Part shown: in pieces, positions 6,505-13,730 of the stretch
How the letters are laid out: each line of letters opens with the position of its first letter
How positions within the stretch are numbered: the first letter of the stretch is position 1
Source: MTP4 sp9310u
GTDB lineage: Archaea; Halobacteriota; Methanosarcinia; Methanosarcinales; Methanosarcinaceae
Length of the DNA: 16,600 nt
Assembly: GCA_030627005.1 (NCBI GenBank)
Contig: DAOUSW010000078.1
Span: forward strand, 1-16,600
Reading direction: 5' to 3'
Notes under the pieces: generated by a model
What the model saw: the letters and a program-made list of their open reading frames with translations, nothing else
The model's database searches: none
Told to the model about the DNA's origin: nothing
Translations under genes and position numbers: made by a program

Positions 6505-7401
6505 TTAACCCATTCCCTCAAGACCTTCCCGGAGTCCTGTCTCGCCTTTCCACCAGCCCGAGATCTTTGAGACGTCGGCGTGGGAGTCCCGGACATCCCC
6601 TGCACGGGGGTCGGCATGGACTATTTTGCCCGAGGAGCCGGTGAGGTCCAGGATGGTTTTTGCAAGTTCGAGGATTGTTATGCTCTTTCCCAGGGCAACG
6701 TTGAAAACCTCTCCGTCCCCGTTTTCCAGGGCTGCGGCGTTTGCCTTGACCACGTCTTTTACGTGTACGAAGTCCCGGGTCTGGAGGCCGTCTCCGTAAA
6801 TCGTAAGGTCTTTCCCTGCTTTTGCCCTTTCCAGGAAGATGGGGATTGCCGCTGCATAGGGGGATTTCGGGTCCTGGCGGGGGCCGTAAACGTTGAAGTA
6901 GCGCAGGCAGGTGGTCCGAAGCCCGTAGTCCTCGTAAAACATCCGGGCAAGGTACTCCCCGTCCAGCTTGGAGATCGCATAAGGGGAGGCAGGTTCAGGG
7001 TACATATCCTCGCGCTTGGGGAGGACGGGGTTGTTTCCGTAGATCGCCGCCGAGGAGGCGGTCACGAACTTCTCGACCCCGGCTTCTACGCAGGCCTGGA
7101 GCACGTTCAGGGTCCCGAGGGTGTTTGTCCTGAAGGCTTCGGCAGGCTTTTCACAGCTTAGGGGGACGGAGACCAGGGCTGCCTCATGGAAAACATAGTC
7201 CATGTTGGAAACAGCTTTTGACACGGCGGAGGGGTCGCAGATATCCCCCTCAAGGAATTCGATGTTTTTGTGTGCAGGGACGTTTTGCAGGAAGCCGGTT
7301 GCCAGGTTGTCAAAAACCCGGACTCTGTGCCCTTCATCCGCAAAATATTTGGCAATATGGGAACCAATGAACCCTGCACCGCCTGTAACCAGTACATTCA
7401 T
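6505..7401 (-). CDS. NAD-dependent nucleotide-sugar epimerase (UDP-GlcNAc/UDP-glucose 4-epimerase type)
   Basis: This is an extended short-chain dehydrogenase of 298 residues. It has the NAD loop VTGGAGFIGSH at 5-15, Asp31 at the end of beta 2 (NAD rather than NADP), FHEAALVSVP near 71-80, ASSAAIYG at 115-122 with the catalytic serine, and YAISK with Tyr141 and Lys145. RYFNVYGPRQDP and a following YAAAIP are the pattern of the WbpP/Gne group, which interconverts the C4 position of UDP-GlcNAc and UDP-GalNAc (or Glc and Gal); the exact substrate is not certain. The C terminus is a little short. The frame is open to 7497, but ATG 7401 starts exactly at the first beta strand. No Shine-Dalgarno is visible there. 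It is transcribed away from the DUF1616 gene, with a repeat array between them. Confidence 0.9.
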   Translation of the reverse strand: MNVLVTGGAGFIGSHIAKYFADEGHRVRVFDNLATGFLQNVPAHKNIEFLEGDICDPSAVSKAVSNMDYVFHEAALVSVPLSCEKPAEAFRTNTLGTLNVLQACVEAGVEKFVTASSAAIYGNNPVLPKREDMYPEPASPYAISKLDGEYLARMFYEDYGLRTTCLRYFNVYGPRQDPKSPYAAAIPIFLERAKAGKDLTIYGDGLQTRDFVHVKDVVKANAAALENGDGEVFNVALGKSITILELAKTILDLTGSSGKIVHADPRAGDVRDSHADVSKISGWWKGETGLREGLEGMG

Positions 7402-7475
7402 GGTTTTTAGAGAAGGGGGGAAAAAACATAAAATTTTCCGTGTGAGTCGGAAAGTTCCGGGATGCATTTTCATTC

Positions 7476-7485
7476 CATATTTATA
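7476..7485 (-). promoter_or_regulatory. Possible TATA box of the minus-strand epimerase
   Basis: The minus strand reads GGTATAAATATGG here, which would give a transcript start near 7454 and a leader of about 50 bases. A weaker AT-rich site near 7425-7432 would give an almost leaderless transcript, which would fit the lack of a ribosome binding site. Confidence 0.4.
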
Positions 7486-7650
7486 CCTGTTCTTCAAATC
7501 CGTTCTTTGAATCTGTTTGAATTTATACAGACTCTCTAAAGAGTCTTCTAAAAAGGGAAAAACTTTTCATAGAAAGGAACAATATGAGTATGGGGAAGTT
7601 AAAAACTTGAAGAAGCCCAGGGGGGAGTTTTTCATTATAAATGGTAATCG

Positions 7651-7926
7651 GAGCTTGGAGTGGGTTCTTTTAGGAGCCTGGAGTATAAGCTTTCCATAGA
7701 TTTGAGTATAAGCTTTTAGGGACCTGGGATACAGGTTTTTCGGTGCTTTGGGTACAGGCTTTTAGGGACCTGGAATACAAACTTTTAGGGGATTGGAATT
7801 CAAGCATTTCAGGGATTGGAATTCAAGCTTTTCAGGGATTAAAATGCAAGCTTTTTGGGGATTGGAATACAAGCTTTTTGGGGATTGGAATACAAGCTTT
7901 TTGGGGATTGGAGTGGGATCTTTTTT
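7651..7926 (+). repeat. Minisatellite: 12 tandem units of 23 bp
   Basis: Twelve head-to-tail units of 23 bases (the last is 24) fill 276 bp with no spacers. The consensus is GGGATTGGAATACAAGC followed by TTTTTG. Units at 7858-7880 and 7881-7903 are identical, and those at 7789-7857 differ from them at a few positions. Units further left diverge more, with GGACCTGG or GAGCTTGG at the start. The first and last units share TTGGAGTGGG and a T-rich end, unlike the middle ones. Most units contain AAGCTT. Because 23 is not a multiple of 3 and stops are rare, both strands show apparent frames that I regard as false. The flanks (7498-7650 and 7927-8110) show no gene. Confidence 0.93.
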
Positions 7927-8110
7927 GAGACCCGACCCGGATGCCACACTGCATATTCTCCGGTATCCAGCTAATAAATAAATTGAAACCGTAATCGGGC
8001 CGGAGTACAAGGATTTCCATTTCAAAATGAAGGACTCATTCAATAGGACTTATTTGATACATCAGGTGCGGAAAGAAGAAAGTGATTGAAAAATTATTTA
8101 CAGAGGGAAA

Positions 8111-9007
8111 ATGGCCGGAAATAAACGATTTCCTTTGGACATGCTACTGGTGGCAGGTCTTGTACTCCTGACAGATATCTTCGTGCTTACGCCGGGACTT
8201 AACGGGAGTTTCATCAGGGTGGTGTTGGGGATGCCCATGGTGCTTTTTTTGCCGGGGTACACGCTGGTGGCAGCGCTCTTTCCAGGAAAAGAAGACCTGG
8301 ACTGGATCGAAAGGGTGGTCCTTTCCTTAGGGCTGAGCATTGCAGTCGTGCCAATGATGGGGCTCTGGCTGAACTATACGGCCTGGGGGATAAGGCTCAT
8401 GCCCATAATTGTGAGCCTTTCGGTTTTTACGCTTCTAATGTGTGGAGCTGCATACTACCGGAGGCGGAACCTTCCCGGGGAGGAAGTTCTCGCGGTGTCT
8501 TTCAGGGCTGTGGCCCTTGACCTGAAGGACGAAATCCTGAAAAAACCGGAAACAACAGTCGAGAAAATCCTCATGGTGCTAATGGTTTTTTCCATTCTTG
8601 CGTCGTTGGGAACCCTTACCTATGCGGCTGTGGTGCCGAAAGAGTACGAGCACTTTACGGAATTCTATATACTGGGACCAGGGGGTATGGCAAGCAACTA
8701 CCCCACAGAGTATGTGCTTGGTGAAGACGAGACTGTCATTGTGGGGATTGTAAACCATGAGTACAGGACAGTAAACTATGCAATGGATGTCCGGCTTGAG
8801 AACAGATCCTTAGACCTTCCCGAAAACATGAAATACATCAACCTGGCCCATAACGAGACCTGGGAAGATACTCTCGAAATCACGCCGCCTTTCGAAGGGA
8901 CGGACATGAAACTTGATTTCCTGCTCTTCAACGATACTGAAAAGGAAGTCCCATACCGGGAACTGCGTCTCTGGATAAACGTAAGTGAAAAGGCTGAGGA
9001 GGCCTGA
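8111..9007 (+). CDS. DUF1616 family membrane protein
   Basis: The 298-residue protein belongs to the archaeal DUF1616 family, whose biochemical role is unknown. Four hydrophobic segments lie near residues 9-29, 34-58, 67-87 and 95-113, then a cytoplasmic-looking stretch rich in charges, and a fifth segment near 151-173. After that a soluble domain contains YILGPGGMASNYP, VVGIVNHEYRTVNY-type strands and a beta-sandwich-like pattern. With five spans, that domain should lie outside the cell if the N terminus is inside. It carries the N-glycosylation sequons N231, N248, N274 and N290. The start ATG has GAGG five bases ahead. It ends two bases before the protease gene, so the two form an operon; the adjacent glycan genes suggest a cell-surface role (inference). 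Confidence 0.85.
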   Translation: MAGNKRFPLDMLLVAGLVLLTDIFVLTPGLNGSFIRVVLGMPMVLFLPGYTLVAALFPGKEDLDWIERVVLSLGLSIAVVPMMGLWLNYTAWGIRLMPIIVSLSVFTLLMCGAAYYRRRNLPGEEVLAVSFRAVALDLKDEILKKPETTVEKILMVLMVFSILASLGTLTYAAVVPKEYEHFTEFYILGPGGMASNYPTEYVLGEDETVIVGIVNHEYRTVNYAMDVRLENRSLDLPENMKYINLAHNETWEDTLEITPPFEGTDMKLDFLLFNDTEKEVPYRELRLWINVSEKAEEA

Positions 9008-9009
9008 AG

Positions 9010-9930
9010 ATGGCAAGCCCGGAACTGGTAGACGAGACTTATGAACATGAAAGGAACTCCGCATCTTTCCTGAACGAAATAGATAAATTCGAACGGAAAA
9101 GGGAGTCGGGGAAAAAAGTGATTGAAAATAGTGAAATCCGGGAGGAGCCTGAAAATGCCTTACCCCGGCGCAGGGGAGTTCTTGAAGCTATCCCGATACT
9201 GATTATTGCTTTTGCCGAACTGATGATCTATGAGGGGAGTCTGCATGAAGCCACAAAGGCGCATACCCTGCTCCTGATAACCCTGGTAATGTGCATCGCG
9301 CTCATCAAGGACCGTGAGATACAGCGGACCTACCAGATCCTGATGCTCCTCCCGCTTCTCCGCCTGGTCAACCTCGCAACACCTGTCTTTTTTGAAGATA
9401 CACTCTATGCCCTGGCCTTCATCTATGCCCCCATGGCAATCCCGGTAGCAATTATCGCCGTGTACCAGGAGTTTACCCTTGAAAAGATGGGCCTGACTTT
9501 GAGGAGACTCTGGCTCTTCCTCCCCTTAGCCGTTTTCATGGGTGCGGTTCTTGGCTATGGAGAGTATACCATACTCCAGGTAAGTGTAAAAGACGCTCTT
9601 ATCCCGGACCTGAGCCTTGCAAGCCTCCTGAGCCTCGCAGTCGTGATGATCTTCTTCGTCGGGCTAATCGAGGAACTAATTTTCAGGGGCCTTCTCCAGA
9701 CAAGGCTCGTGACGTTTCTGGGCCCTGTCGCAGGCATCCTCGCAGCAAGTCTCCTCTTCGGACTCATGCATGCAGGCTACGGGAGTCTCATTGAGATCTT
9801 CTATGCCATCTTTGTGGGAGTTTTCATCGGCCAGCTCTACTACAGGACAGGGAACCTTACCCTTATGGTCCTTATCCACGGCTTTATGAATATCTTCGTT
9901 TTCGGGATTTTTCCCATGATGGGACTGTAA
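9010..9930 (+). CDS. CPBP-family intramembrane metalloprotease
   Basis: This is a member of the CAAX protease and bacteriocin-processing (ABI/Rce1-type) family: integral membrane glutamate-dependent metalloproteases. All three active-site motifs are visible: EELIFR at 221-226 (E221, E222, R226), FGLMH at 250-254 (His254) and HGFMN at 290-294 (His290, Asn294). About eight hydrophobic segments run from residue 58 to the end. The first 55 residues are a hydrophilic, charged, coiled-coil-like cytoplasmic tail, longer than usual. The gene starts two bases after DUF1616, with GAGGAGG overlapping the end of that gene as ribosome binding site, so translation is likely coupled. The substrate is unknown: a DUF1616 partner, prenylated proteins or surface proteins are possible. 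Confidence 0.92.
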   Translation: MASPELVDETYEHERNSASFLNEIDKFERKRESGKKVIENSEIREEPENALPRRRGVLEAIPILIIAFAELMIYEGSLHEATKAHTLLLITLVMCIALIKDREIQRTYQILMLLPLLRLVNLATPVFFEDTLYALAFIYAPMAIPVAIIAVYQEFTLEKMGLTLRRLWLFLPLAVFMGAVLGYGEYTILQVSVKDALIPDLSLASLLSLAVVMIFFVGLIEELIFRGLLQTRLVTFLGPVAGILAASLLFGLMHAGYGSLIEIFYAIFVGVFIGQLYYRTGNLTLMVLIHGFMNIFVFGIFPMMGL

Positions 9931-9976
9931 CCGGGCACGTCCCAATTCGAAAGGCTGCGTGCGCCGGCTTAGTTGG

Positions 9977-10035
9977 CCGAGTTGCGGCTCGGCAGTGCGC
10001 GGTCCGTTTCGGTCGCTTTGCTCCCTCAAGCGGAC
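9977..10035. repeat. Dispersed GC-rich element, copy 2
   Basis: This has the same 59-base layout and orientation as the copy at 3931: hairpin CCGAG-TTGCGG-CTCGG (9977-9992), then the 34-base core at 10002-10035. A scrambled fragment follows at 10061-10082, fusing CGGTCGCTTTG with CGGCTCGGCAG, pieces of the core and the left hairpin. The element fills part of the 9931-10327 gap. The remainder holds a direct repeat AAGTGTATCCAGA / AAGTGCATCCTGA (10201 and 10256) and the palindrome at 10264. Confidence 0.8.
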
Positions 10036-10263
10036 TTAAAAAAGAGGCTGGCATTTATACCGGTCGCTTTGCGGCTCGGCAGCAAATATAGTAATGGCGC
10101 TTTTTACCCTTGTTTTTCCGGGCGTGGATCTATTTTGTGGGGGGGGTTCGGAGGCGGAGCTGCCTGATATGAATAAAACCAAATCACTTAAATAAATATA
10201 AAGTGTATCCAGATGAAAATTTGGGTAGTTGATAAGTTATATTTTGTGAATTGTTAAGTGCAT

Positions 10264-10287
10264 CCTGATCTATTATAATAGGTCAGG
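10264..10287. promoter_or_regulatory. 24-base near-palindrome over the probable promoter of the second epimerase
   Basis: The centre CTATTATAATAG is a perfect 12-bp palindrome, and outer arms CCTGA and TCAGG pair as well, with only one T/G mismatch in each half. TATTATAATA doubles as the TATA box, since a transcript starting about 27 bases after its centre would begin near 10303 and leave a 25-base leader with a purine-rich GAAGGGA before the ATG. Binding of a dimeric regulator here would block TBP. Confidence 0.5.
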
Positions 10288-10327
10288 AGAAATATTTCAT
10301 ATAAAAAAAGAAGATGAAGGGATTTTT

Positions 10328-11296
10328 ATGGCATTTAGTGAAAAAAACCCTGTAGCAGGCAAAATCCTGGTGACGGGAGGGGCCGGTTTTATAGGGAGCC
10401 ATCTGGTGGACCGCCTGGTTGAGGATGGAAACGAGGTTGTGGTGCTGGACAATTTCAGCTCGGGCAGCATGGATTTTATCGAGCAGCACCTCAAAAAACC
10501 TAATTTTGAACTCATAAACGGGGACATTCTTGACACAGAGCAGCTCGAAAGGACTCTTTCAGGCATAGACTTCGTTTTCCACGTAGCTGCAAACCCGGAT
10601 GTAAAACTCGGAGTTTCGGATACGAAGGTCCACTTTGACCAGAACATCTTTGCAACCTACAAGCTCCTGGAAGCCATGCGGAAAACCGGGGTTGGAAAAA
10701 TAGCTTTTACCTCGACCTCCACTGTCTACGGAGATGCAAAAGTCATGCCTACTCCTGAAGACTATGGCCCCCTCATCCCTATTTCCCTTTACGGGGCTTC
10801 CAAACTCGCCTGTGAAGCCCTGATTACTTCTTACACCCACACCTTCGACATGCAGGCCTGGGTATTCAGGTTTGCAAATATAGTCGGCCCGAGAAGCACT
10901 CACGGGATTACCGTGGACTTTATCCGCAAATTGAGTGAAAACCCTGCGCGGCTTGAGGTCCTTGGAGACGGGAAGCAGGAAAAGTCTTATCTGCACGTCT
11001 CGGAATGCGTGGAATCCATTCTTTTTGCCATTGAAAATAGCCCTGAAGAAGTCAACATCTTCAATGTCGGCTCCGAGGATACCATCAGCGCTACCCGGAT
11101 CGGGGAGATTGTTGCGGAGGAGATGGGGCTTCAGGATGTCGAGTTTACCTATACCGGCGGGAGCAGGGGCTGGAAAGGAGATGTCCCGAGGATGAGACTC
11201 GGGATTGGGAAGCTGAAGGAAATAGGGTGGAAGCCCGGGTATTCTTCGGAAAATAGTGTGAGGGAGACTGTGAGGGCGCTGCTTTGTGGAATATAA
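10328..11296 (+). CDS. NAD-dependent epimerase/dehydratase (nucleotide-sugar)
   Basis: This is an extended short-chain dehydrogenase of 322 residues. It shows VTGGAGFIGSH at 15-25, Asp41 at the end of beta 2 (NAD), FHVAANPDV at 84-92, TSTSTVYGD at 128-136 with the catalytic Ser/Thr, and YGASK with Tyr155 and Lys159. RFANIVGPRSTHG and LGDGKQEKSYLHV are substrate- and sugar-loop patterns of the UDP-glucose 4-epimerase-like archaeal group. Whether it epimerises UDP-sugars or dehydrates dTDP-glucose is not settled; a 4-epimerase is more likely. It shares only the fold and motifs with the epimerase at 6505, so it is not a recent duplicate. It leads a same-strand set of five glycan genes, but gaps of 122-284 bases suggest more than one promoter. 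Confidence 0.88.
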   Translation: MAFSEKNPVAGKILVTGGAGFIGSHLVDRLVEDGNEVVVLDNFSSGSMDFIEQHLKKPNFELINGDILDTEQLERTLSGIDFVFHVAANPDVKLGVSDTKVHFDQNIFATYKLLEAMRKTGVGKIAFTSTSTVYGDAKVMPTPEDYGPLIPISLYGASKLACEALITSYTHTFDMQAWVFRFANIVGPRSTHGITVDFIRKLSENPARLEVLGDGKQEKSYLHVSECVESILFAIENSPEEVNIFNVGSEDTISATRIGEIVAEEMGLQDVEFTYTGGSRGWKGDVPRMRLGIGKLKEIGWKPGYSSENSVRETVRALLCGI

Positions 11297-11317
11297 TCAA
11301 ATAATCAAATAATCAAA
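11294..11317 (+). repeat. 8-bp tandem repeat starting at the stop codon
   Basis: TAATCAAA occurs three times without mismatch, followed by the variants TAATTTAAA and TAATT. The first TAA is the stop codon of the epimerase gene. Confidence 0.85.
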
Positions 11318-11376
11318 TAATTTAAATAATTACACAGAGTAATTAGCCCGGAACTAAAAATATTTGCAAACACGCC

Positions 11377-11398
11377 TGCCCGGGAAAGCCGGGGGGCA
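11377..11398 (+). terminator. GC-rich hairpin after the second epimerase (possible terminator)
   Basis: TGCCC at 11377-11381 can pair with GGGCA at 11394-11398, with an alternative inner stem CCCGG / CCGGG. No U tract follows, only ATAAAAATC. A second hairpin, CCTGG-AAGCCGG-CCAGG, is at 11416-11432. These may be RNA processing or stability elements instead of a terminator. Confidence 0.35.
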
Positions 11399-11520
11399 TA
11401 AAAATCAAAATCATTCCTGGAAGCCGGCCAGGTGAGCACGGATAAAATTATCAAATCAGCCATATGATGCACATTTTATGGAAAAAAGCATCCGTGAAAT
11501 AGCTTCCGGAGAACAGCATT

Positions 11521-11562
11521 TGAAGCATATTTTCTGAAGCACATATTCTGAAGTATATCTGG
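11521..11562 (+). repeat. 14-bp tandem repeat before the acetyltransferase
   Basis: Three units of 14 bases begin TGAAG: TGAAGCATATTTTC, TGAAGCACATATTC and TGAAGTATATCTGG. The last unit ends 18 bases before the acetyltransferase ATG, so the array is probably in the leader or promoter of that gene. Confidence 0.7.
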
Positions 11563-11580
11563 AATTAAATGGGGGAAGAA

Positions 11581-12249
11581 ATGAATTCGAGCGGGTTTAG
11601 AATCCATAATTCTTCAAAAGTATACGGCTCTTCAACAATCGGTGAAGGAACAATTATCCTGGAAAACGTGATTCTGGGATATCCCGAGCACAAAATCCTG
11701 ATGGAAGTCCTGAAACAGGGCCTGGAAATAGAAGACTACGATTTTCCCGGCTGCACCATAGGCCCGGATTCGATCGTAAGGGCGGGGAGTACAATATTTT
11801 CCAGGGTGAGGACCGGGAAGAGTTTTAAAACCGGTCATAACGTGATGATCAGGGAAAATACCGAAATAGGAAACAATGTACTCATAGGGACAAACGTCAT
11901 CATCGATGGCAACGTCAGGATCGGGGATAATGTGAGCATCCAGGGAAATGTGTACATCCCAACTAATGTGATTATCGAAGACAATGTCTTTATCGGGCCC
12001 TGTGCCGTACTTGCAAATGATAAATATCCTATAAGGAAAGAGTACTCTCTCAAAGGCCCTGTCCTCCGGAAAGGGGCATCAATAGGTGCAAATGCAACTC
12101 TTCTTCCGGGCGTTGAAATAGGGGAGGGCGCTATGGTAGCTGGGGGAGCCCTTGTTACGAAGGATGTCCCTCCATGGAAACTGGCAGTCGGAGTCCCTGC
12201 AAAGATTCTTGACCTCCCGGAAGATTTGAAAGAACTGAACAGGATCTAA
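11581..12249 (+). CDS. Left-handed beta-helix N-acetyltransferase (WbpD-like)
   Basis: The protein is 222 residues and has many hexapeptide turns ([LIV]-G-x4 pattern), such as IGNNVLIGTNVII and IGDNVSIQGNVYI, which form the trimeric left-handed beta-helix. The block VFIGPCAVLANDKYP near 139-153 and the end VAVGVPAKI-type motif (LAVGVPAKI) are the signature of sugar N-acetyltransferases such as WbpD, which acetylates the 3-amino group of UDP-2-acetamido-3-amino-2,3-dideoxyglucuronate with acetyl-CoA. Residues 35-60 form an insertion (KILMEVLKQGLE and on) before the helix core. ATG 11569 is in frame, but ATG 11581 has GGGGGAA five bases ahead and I prefer it. It directly precedes the aminotransferase gene, which would supply its substrate. 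Confidence 0.86.
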   Translation: MNSSGFRIHNSSKVYGSSTIGEGTIILENVILGYPEHKILMEVLKQGLEIEDYDFPGCTIGPDSIVRAGSTIFSRVRTGKSFKTGHNVMIRENTEIGNNVLIGTNVIIDGNVRIGDNVSIQGNVYIPTNVIIEDNVFIGPCAVLANDKYPIRKEYSLKGPVLRKGASIGANATLLPGVEIGEGAMVAGGALVTKDVPPWKLAVGVPAKILDLPEDLKELNRI

Positions 12250-12272
12250 ATAAATCGGAATAAGACCTGTAA

Positions 12273-12361
12273 GATTCGAACAAGGTCTTAAAAGAAACAT
12301 ATTTACTGAGATTCGAACAAGGTCTTAAAAGACATGAATTCGAATAGGATCTTAAAAGACA
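12273..12361 (+). repeat. Short repeats between acetyltransferase and aminotransferase
   Basis: A 23-base sequence (GATTCGAACAAGG followed by TCTTAAAAGA) occurs exactly at 12273-12295 and 12310-12332. A variant, AATTCGAATAGGATC and the same tail, follows at about 12337-12360. A fourth, weaker copy is at 12255-12274. The last codons of the acetyltransferase (GAACAGGATCTAA) resemble the unit. Spacing varies (21, 37, 27). Confidence 0.75.
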
Positions 12362-12395
12362 CAGAATAAATTTAAACACAAAAAGAAGATCAACC

Positions 12396-13478
12396 ATGAT
12401 CCCAGTTGCAAAACCGCATTTAGGTCAGGAAGAAATTGACGCAGTAACCGATGTACTGAAATCGGGTATGATTGCCCAGGGCCCGAAGGTTGAAGAATTC
12501 GAATCTGCTTTTGCAGAGTACACCGGGTGTGAGTATGCAGTTGCCGTAAACTCGGGCACTGCTGCTCTCCATGCCGCTCTTTTAGCCCATGGGATAGGAG
12601 AGGGGGATGAGGTAATAACAACTTCTTTTAGCTTCATTGCAACCGCAAACAGCATCCTCTACACAGGGGCAAAGCCGGTATTTGCGGACATTGAGCCGGA
12701 TACATATAATATAGACCCGGAAAAAATCCGGGAGAAAATCACTTCGAGAACAAAAGCCATTATGCCGGTCCACCTTTACGGGCACCCTGCAGAGATGAAA
12801 GTCATCATGGAGCTTGCCGAGGAGCACAACCTGATCGTCCTGGAAGACGCCTGCCAGGCGCACGGAGCCGCTTATTCCGGGAAGAGGGTAGGGGCTTTCG
12901 GGACGGGGGCATTCAGTTTCTACCCGACCAAGAACATGACTACCAGCGAAGGCGGGATGCTTACTACAAACGACCGGAAAGTTGCGGAAAAGGCAAGGAT
13001 GGCCCGGGCTCACGGCTCACACACCCGCTACCTGCATGAATGCCTGGGCTTCAACCTGCGGATGACCGACATTGCAGCTGCAATCGGACTTGTGCAGCTA
13101 GGAAAACTCGACGGGTTCATTGCCTGCAGGCAGAAAAACGCAGACCTGCTCTCGGCCGGGCTCAAGGGAGTTTCGGGTGTTTCAACCCCGGGAATTAAGG
13201 CCGGCTGCACTCACGCTTTCCACCAGTACACCGTCAGGGCTGAAAAGCGCGACGAGCTTGCTGCATTCTTGAGAGAAAATGAAATCGGGACGGGTGTCCA
13301 CTACCCGATGCCCATTCACAAACAGCCGCTCTATCTGGAACTCGGATACGAAGACCGTCTTCCGGTTTCCGAAAAGGCCGCAGAGGAAGTCCTTTCCCTG
13401 CCGGTCCACCCCGGCGTCACAGAACCCAATGTGCAGCAGATTATCGCTGCCGTCAAAGAGTTTTACGCTAAGGAATAA
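12396..13478 (+). CDS. DegT/DnrJ/EryC1 family sugar aminotransferase (WbpE-like)
   Basis: This is a PLP-dependent aminotransferase of 360 residues that adds an amino group from glutamate to a ketosugar nucleotide. It shows SGTAALHAALLA at 53-64, the PLP ring-binding EDACQAHGA near 150-158 with Asp151, FSFYPTKNMTTSEGGML with the Schiff-base Lys179, and GVHYPMPIHKQP near 297-308, as in DegT members. In the WbpB-WbpE pair the dehydrogenase oxidises C3 of UDP-GlcNAcA and this enzyme aminates it. The flanking WbpD-like and WbpB-like genes make that role the best assignment (inference); a 4-amination role cannot be excluded. The AT-rich AATAAATTTAAAC about 25 bases before the ATG may be a promoter. 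The start is the first ATG and the N terminus fits the family. Confidence 0.92.
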   Translation: MIPVAKPHLGQEEIDAVTDVLKSGMIAQGPKVEEFESAFAEYTGCEYAVAVNSGTAALHAALLAHGIGEGDEVITTSFSFIATANSILYTGAKPVFADIEPDTYNIDPEKIREKITSRTKAIMPVHLYGHPAEMKVIMELAEEHNLIVLEDACQAHGAAYSGKRVGAFGTGAFSFYPTKNMTTSEGGMLTTNDRKVAEKARMARAHGSHTRYLHECLGFNLRMTDIAAAIGLVQLGKLDGFIACRQKNADLLSAGLKGVSGVSTPGIKAGCTHAFHQYTVRAEKRDELAAFLRENEIGTGVHYPMPIHKQPLYLELGYEDRLPVSEKAAEEVLSLPVHPGVTEPNVQQIIAAVKEFYAKE

Positions 13479-13530
13479 CAATATAGTCAGACATCTAATT
13501 CTTAAACTAATTTCGAACGAAGATTTAAAG

Positions 13531-13566
13531 CACGGAAACCACGGAAAGCACGGAAGCACACGGAAG
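13531..13566 (+). repeat. CACGGAAA repeat, A-form
   Basis: Four units of about nine bases: CACGGAAAC, CACGGAAAG, CACGGAAG and CACACGGAAG. The same motif returns in reverse at the right edge of the window (16484-16529), so it is a dispersed family in this genome. Confidence 0.75.
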
Positions 13567-13612
13567 AAAGAACGGCGAGAATACGCAATTTACGTTTGAC
13601 CCGTCGTTTTTA

Positions 13613-13677
13613 GTCCGCTTGAGCGAGCAACGCGAGCGAAACGGACTGCGTGCTGTTGCACTTGCAGTGCAACTCCC
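13613..13677. repeat. Dispersed GC-rich element, copy 3 (reverse orientation)
   Basis: The 34-base core (13613-13646) is the reverse complement of copies 1 and 2 with two to five differences. It is followed by a different hairpin, GTTGCAC-TTGCA-GTGCAAC (13655-13673), and then AAATC-TTC-GATTT near 13682-13694. It fills most of the gap in front of the Gfo/Idh gene and produces a false N-terminal extension of that frame starting at GTG 13650. Confidence 0.8.
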
Positions 13678-13730
13678 AGCAAATCTTCGATTTACTGCAA
13701 TCCCGATGCGCAATTAGGGAAGTGAGATAT

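Noticed and set aside
6286..6508. Overlapping frames of about 69 codons on both strands between guaAB and the epimerase
   Set aside because: Both strands are open over the same bases and neither has a ribosome binding site or known motif. The composition, not selection, seems to keep them open.
7402..7497. 32-residue N-terminal extension of the minus-strand epimerase
   Set aside because: It lies before the first Rossmann strand, is basic and low in family similarity, and covers the probable TATA box and leader.
7651..7926. CRISPR array
   Set aside because: The units are directly adjacent with no unique spacers, drift gradually from one to the next, and no cas gene is in the window.
7743..7981. 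Repetitive frames on both strands across the 23-bp array
   Set aside because: Several frames are open because the unit lacks stop codons in most registers. There is no ribosome binding site, and the 23-base period shifts the frame at each unit.
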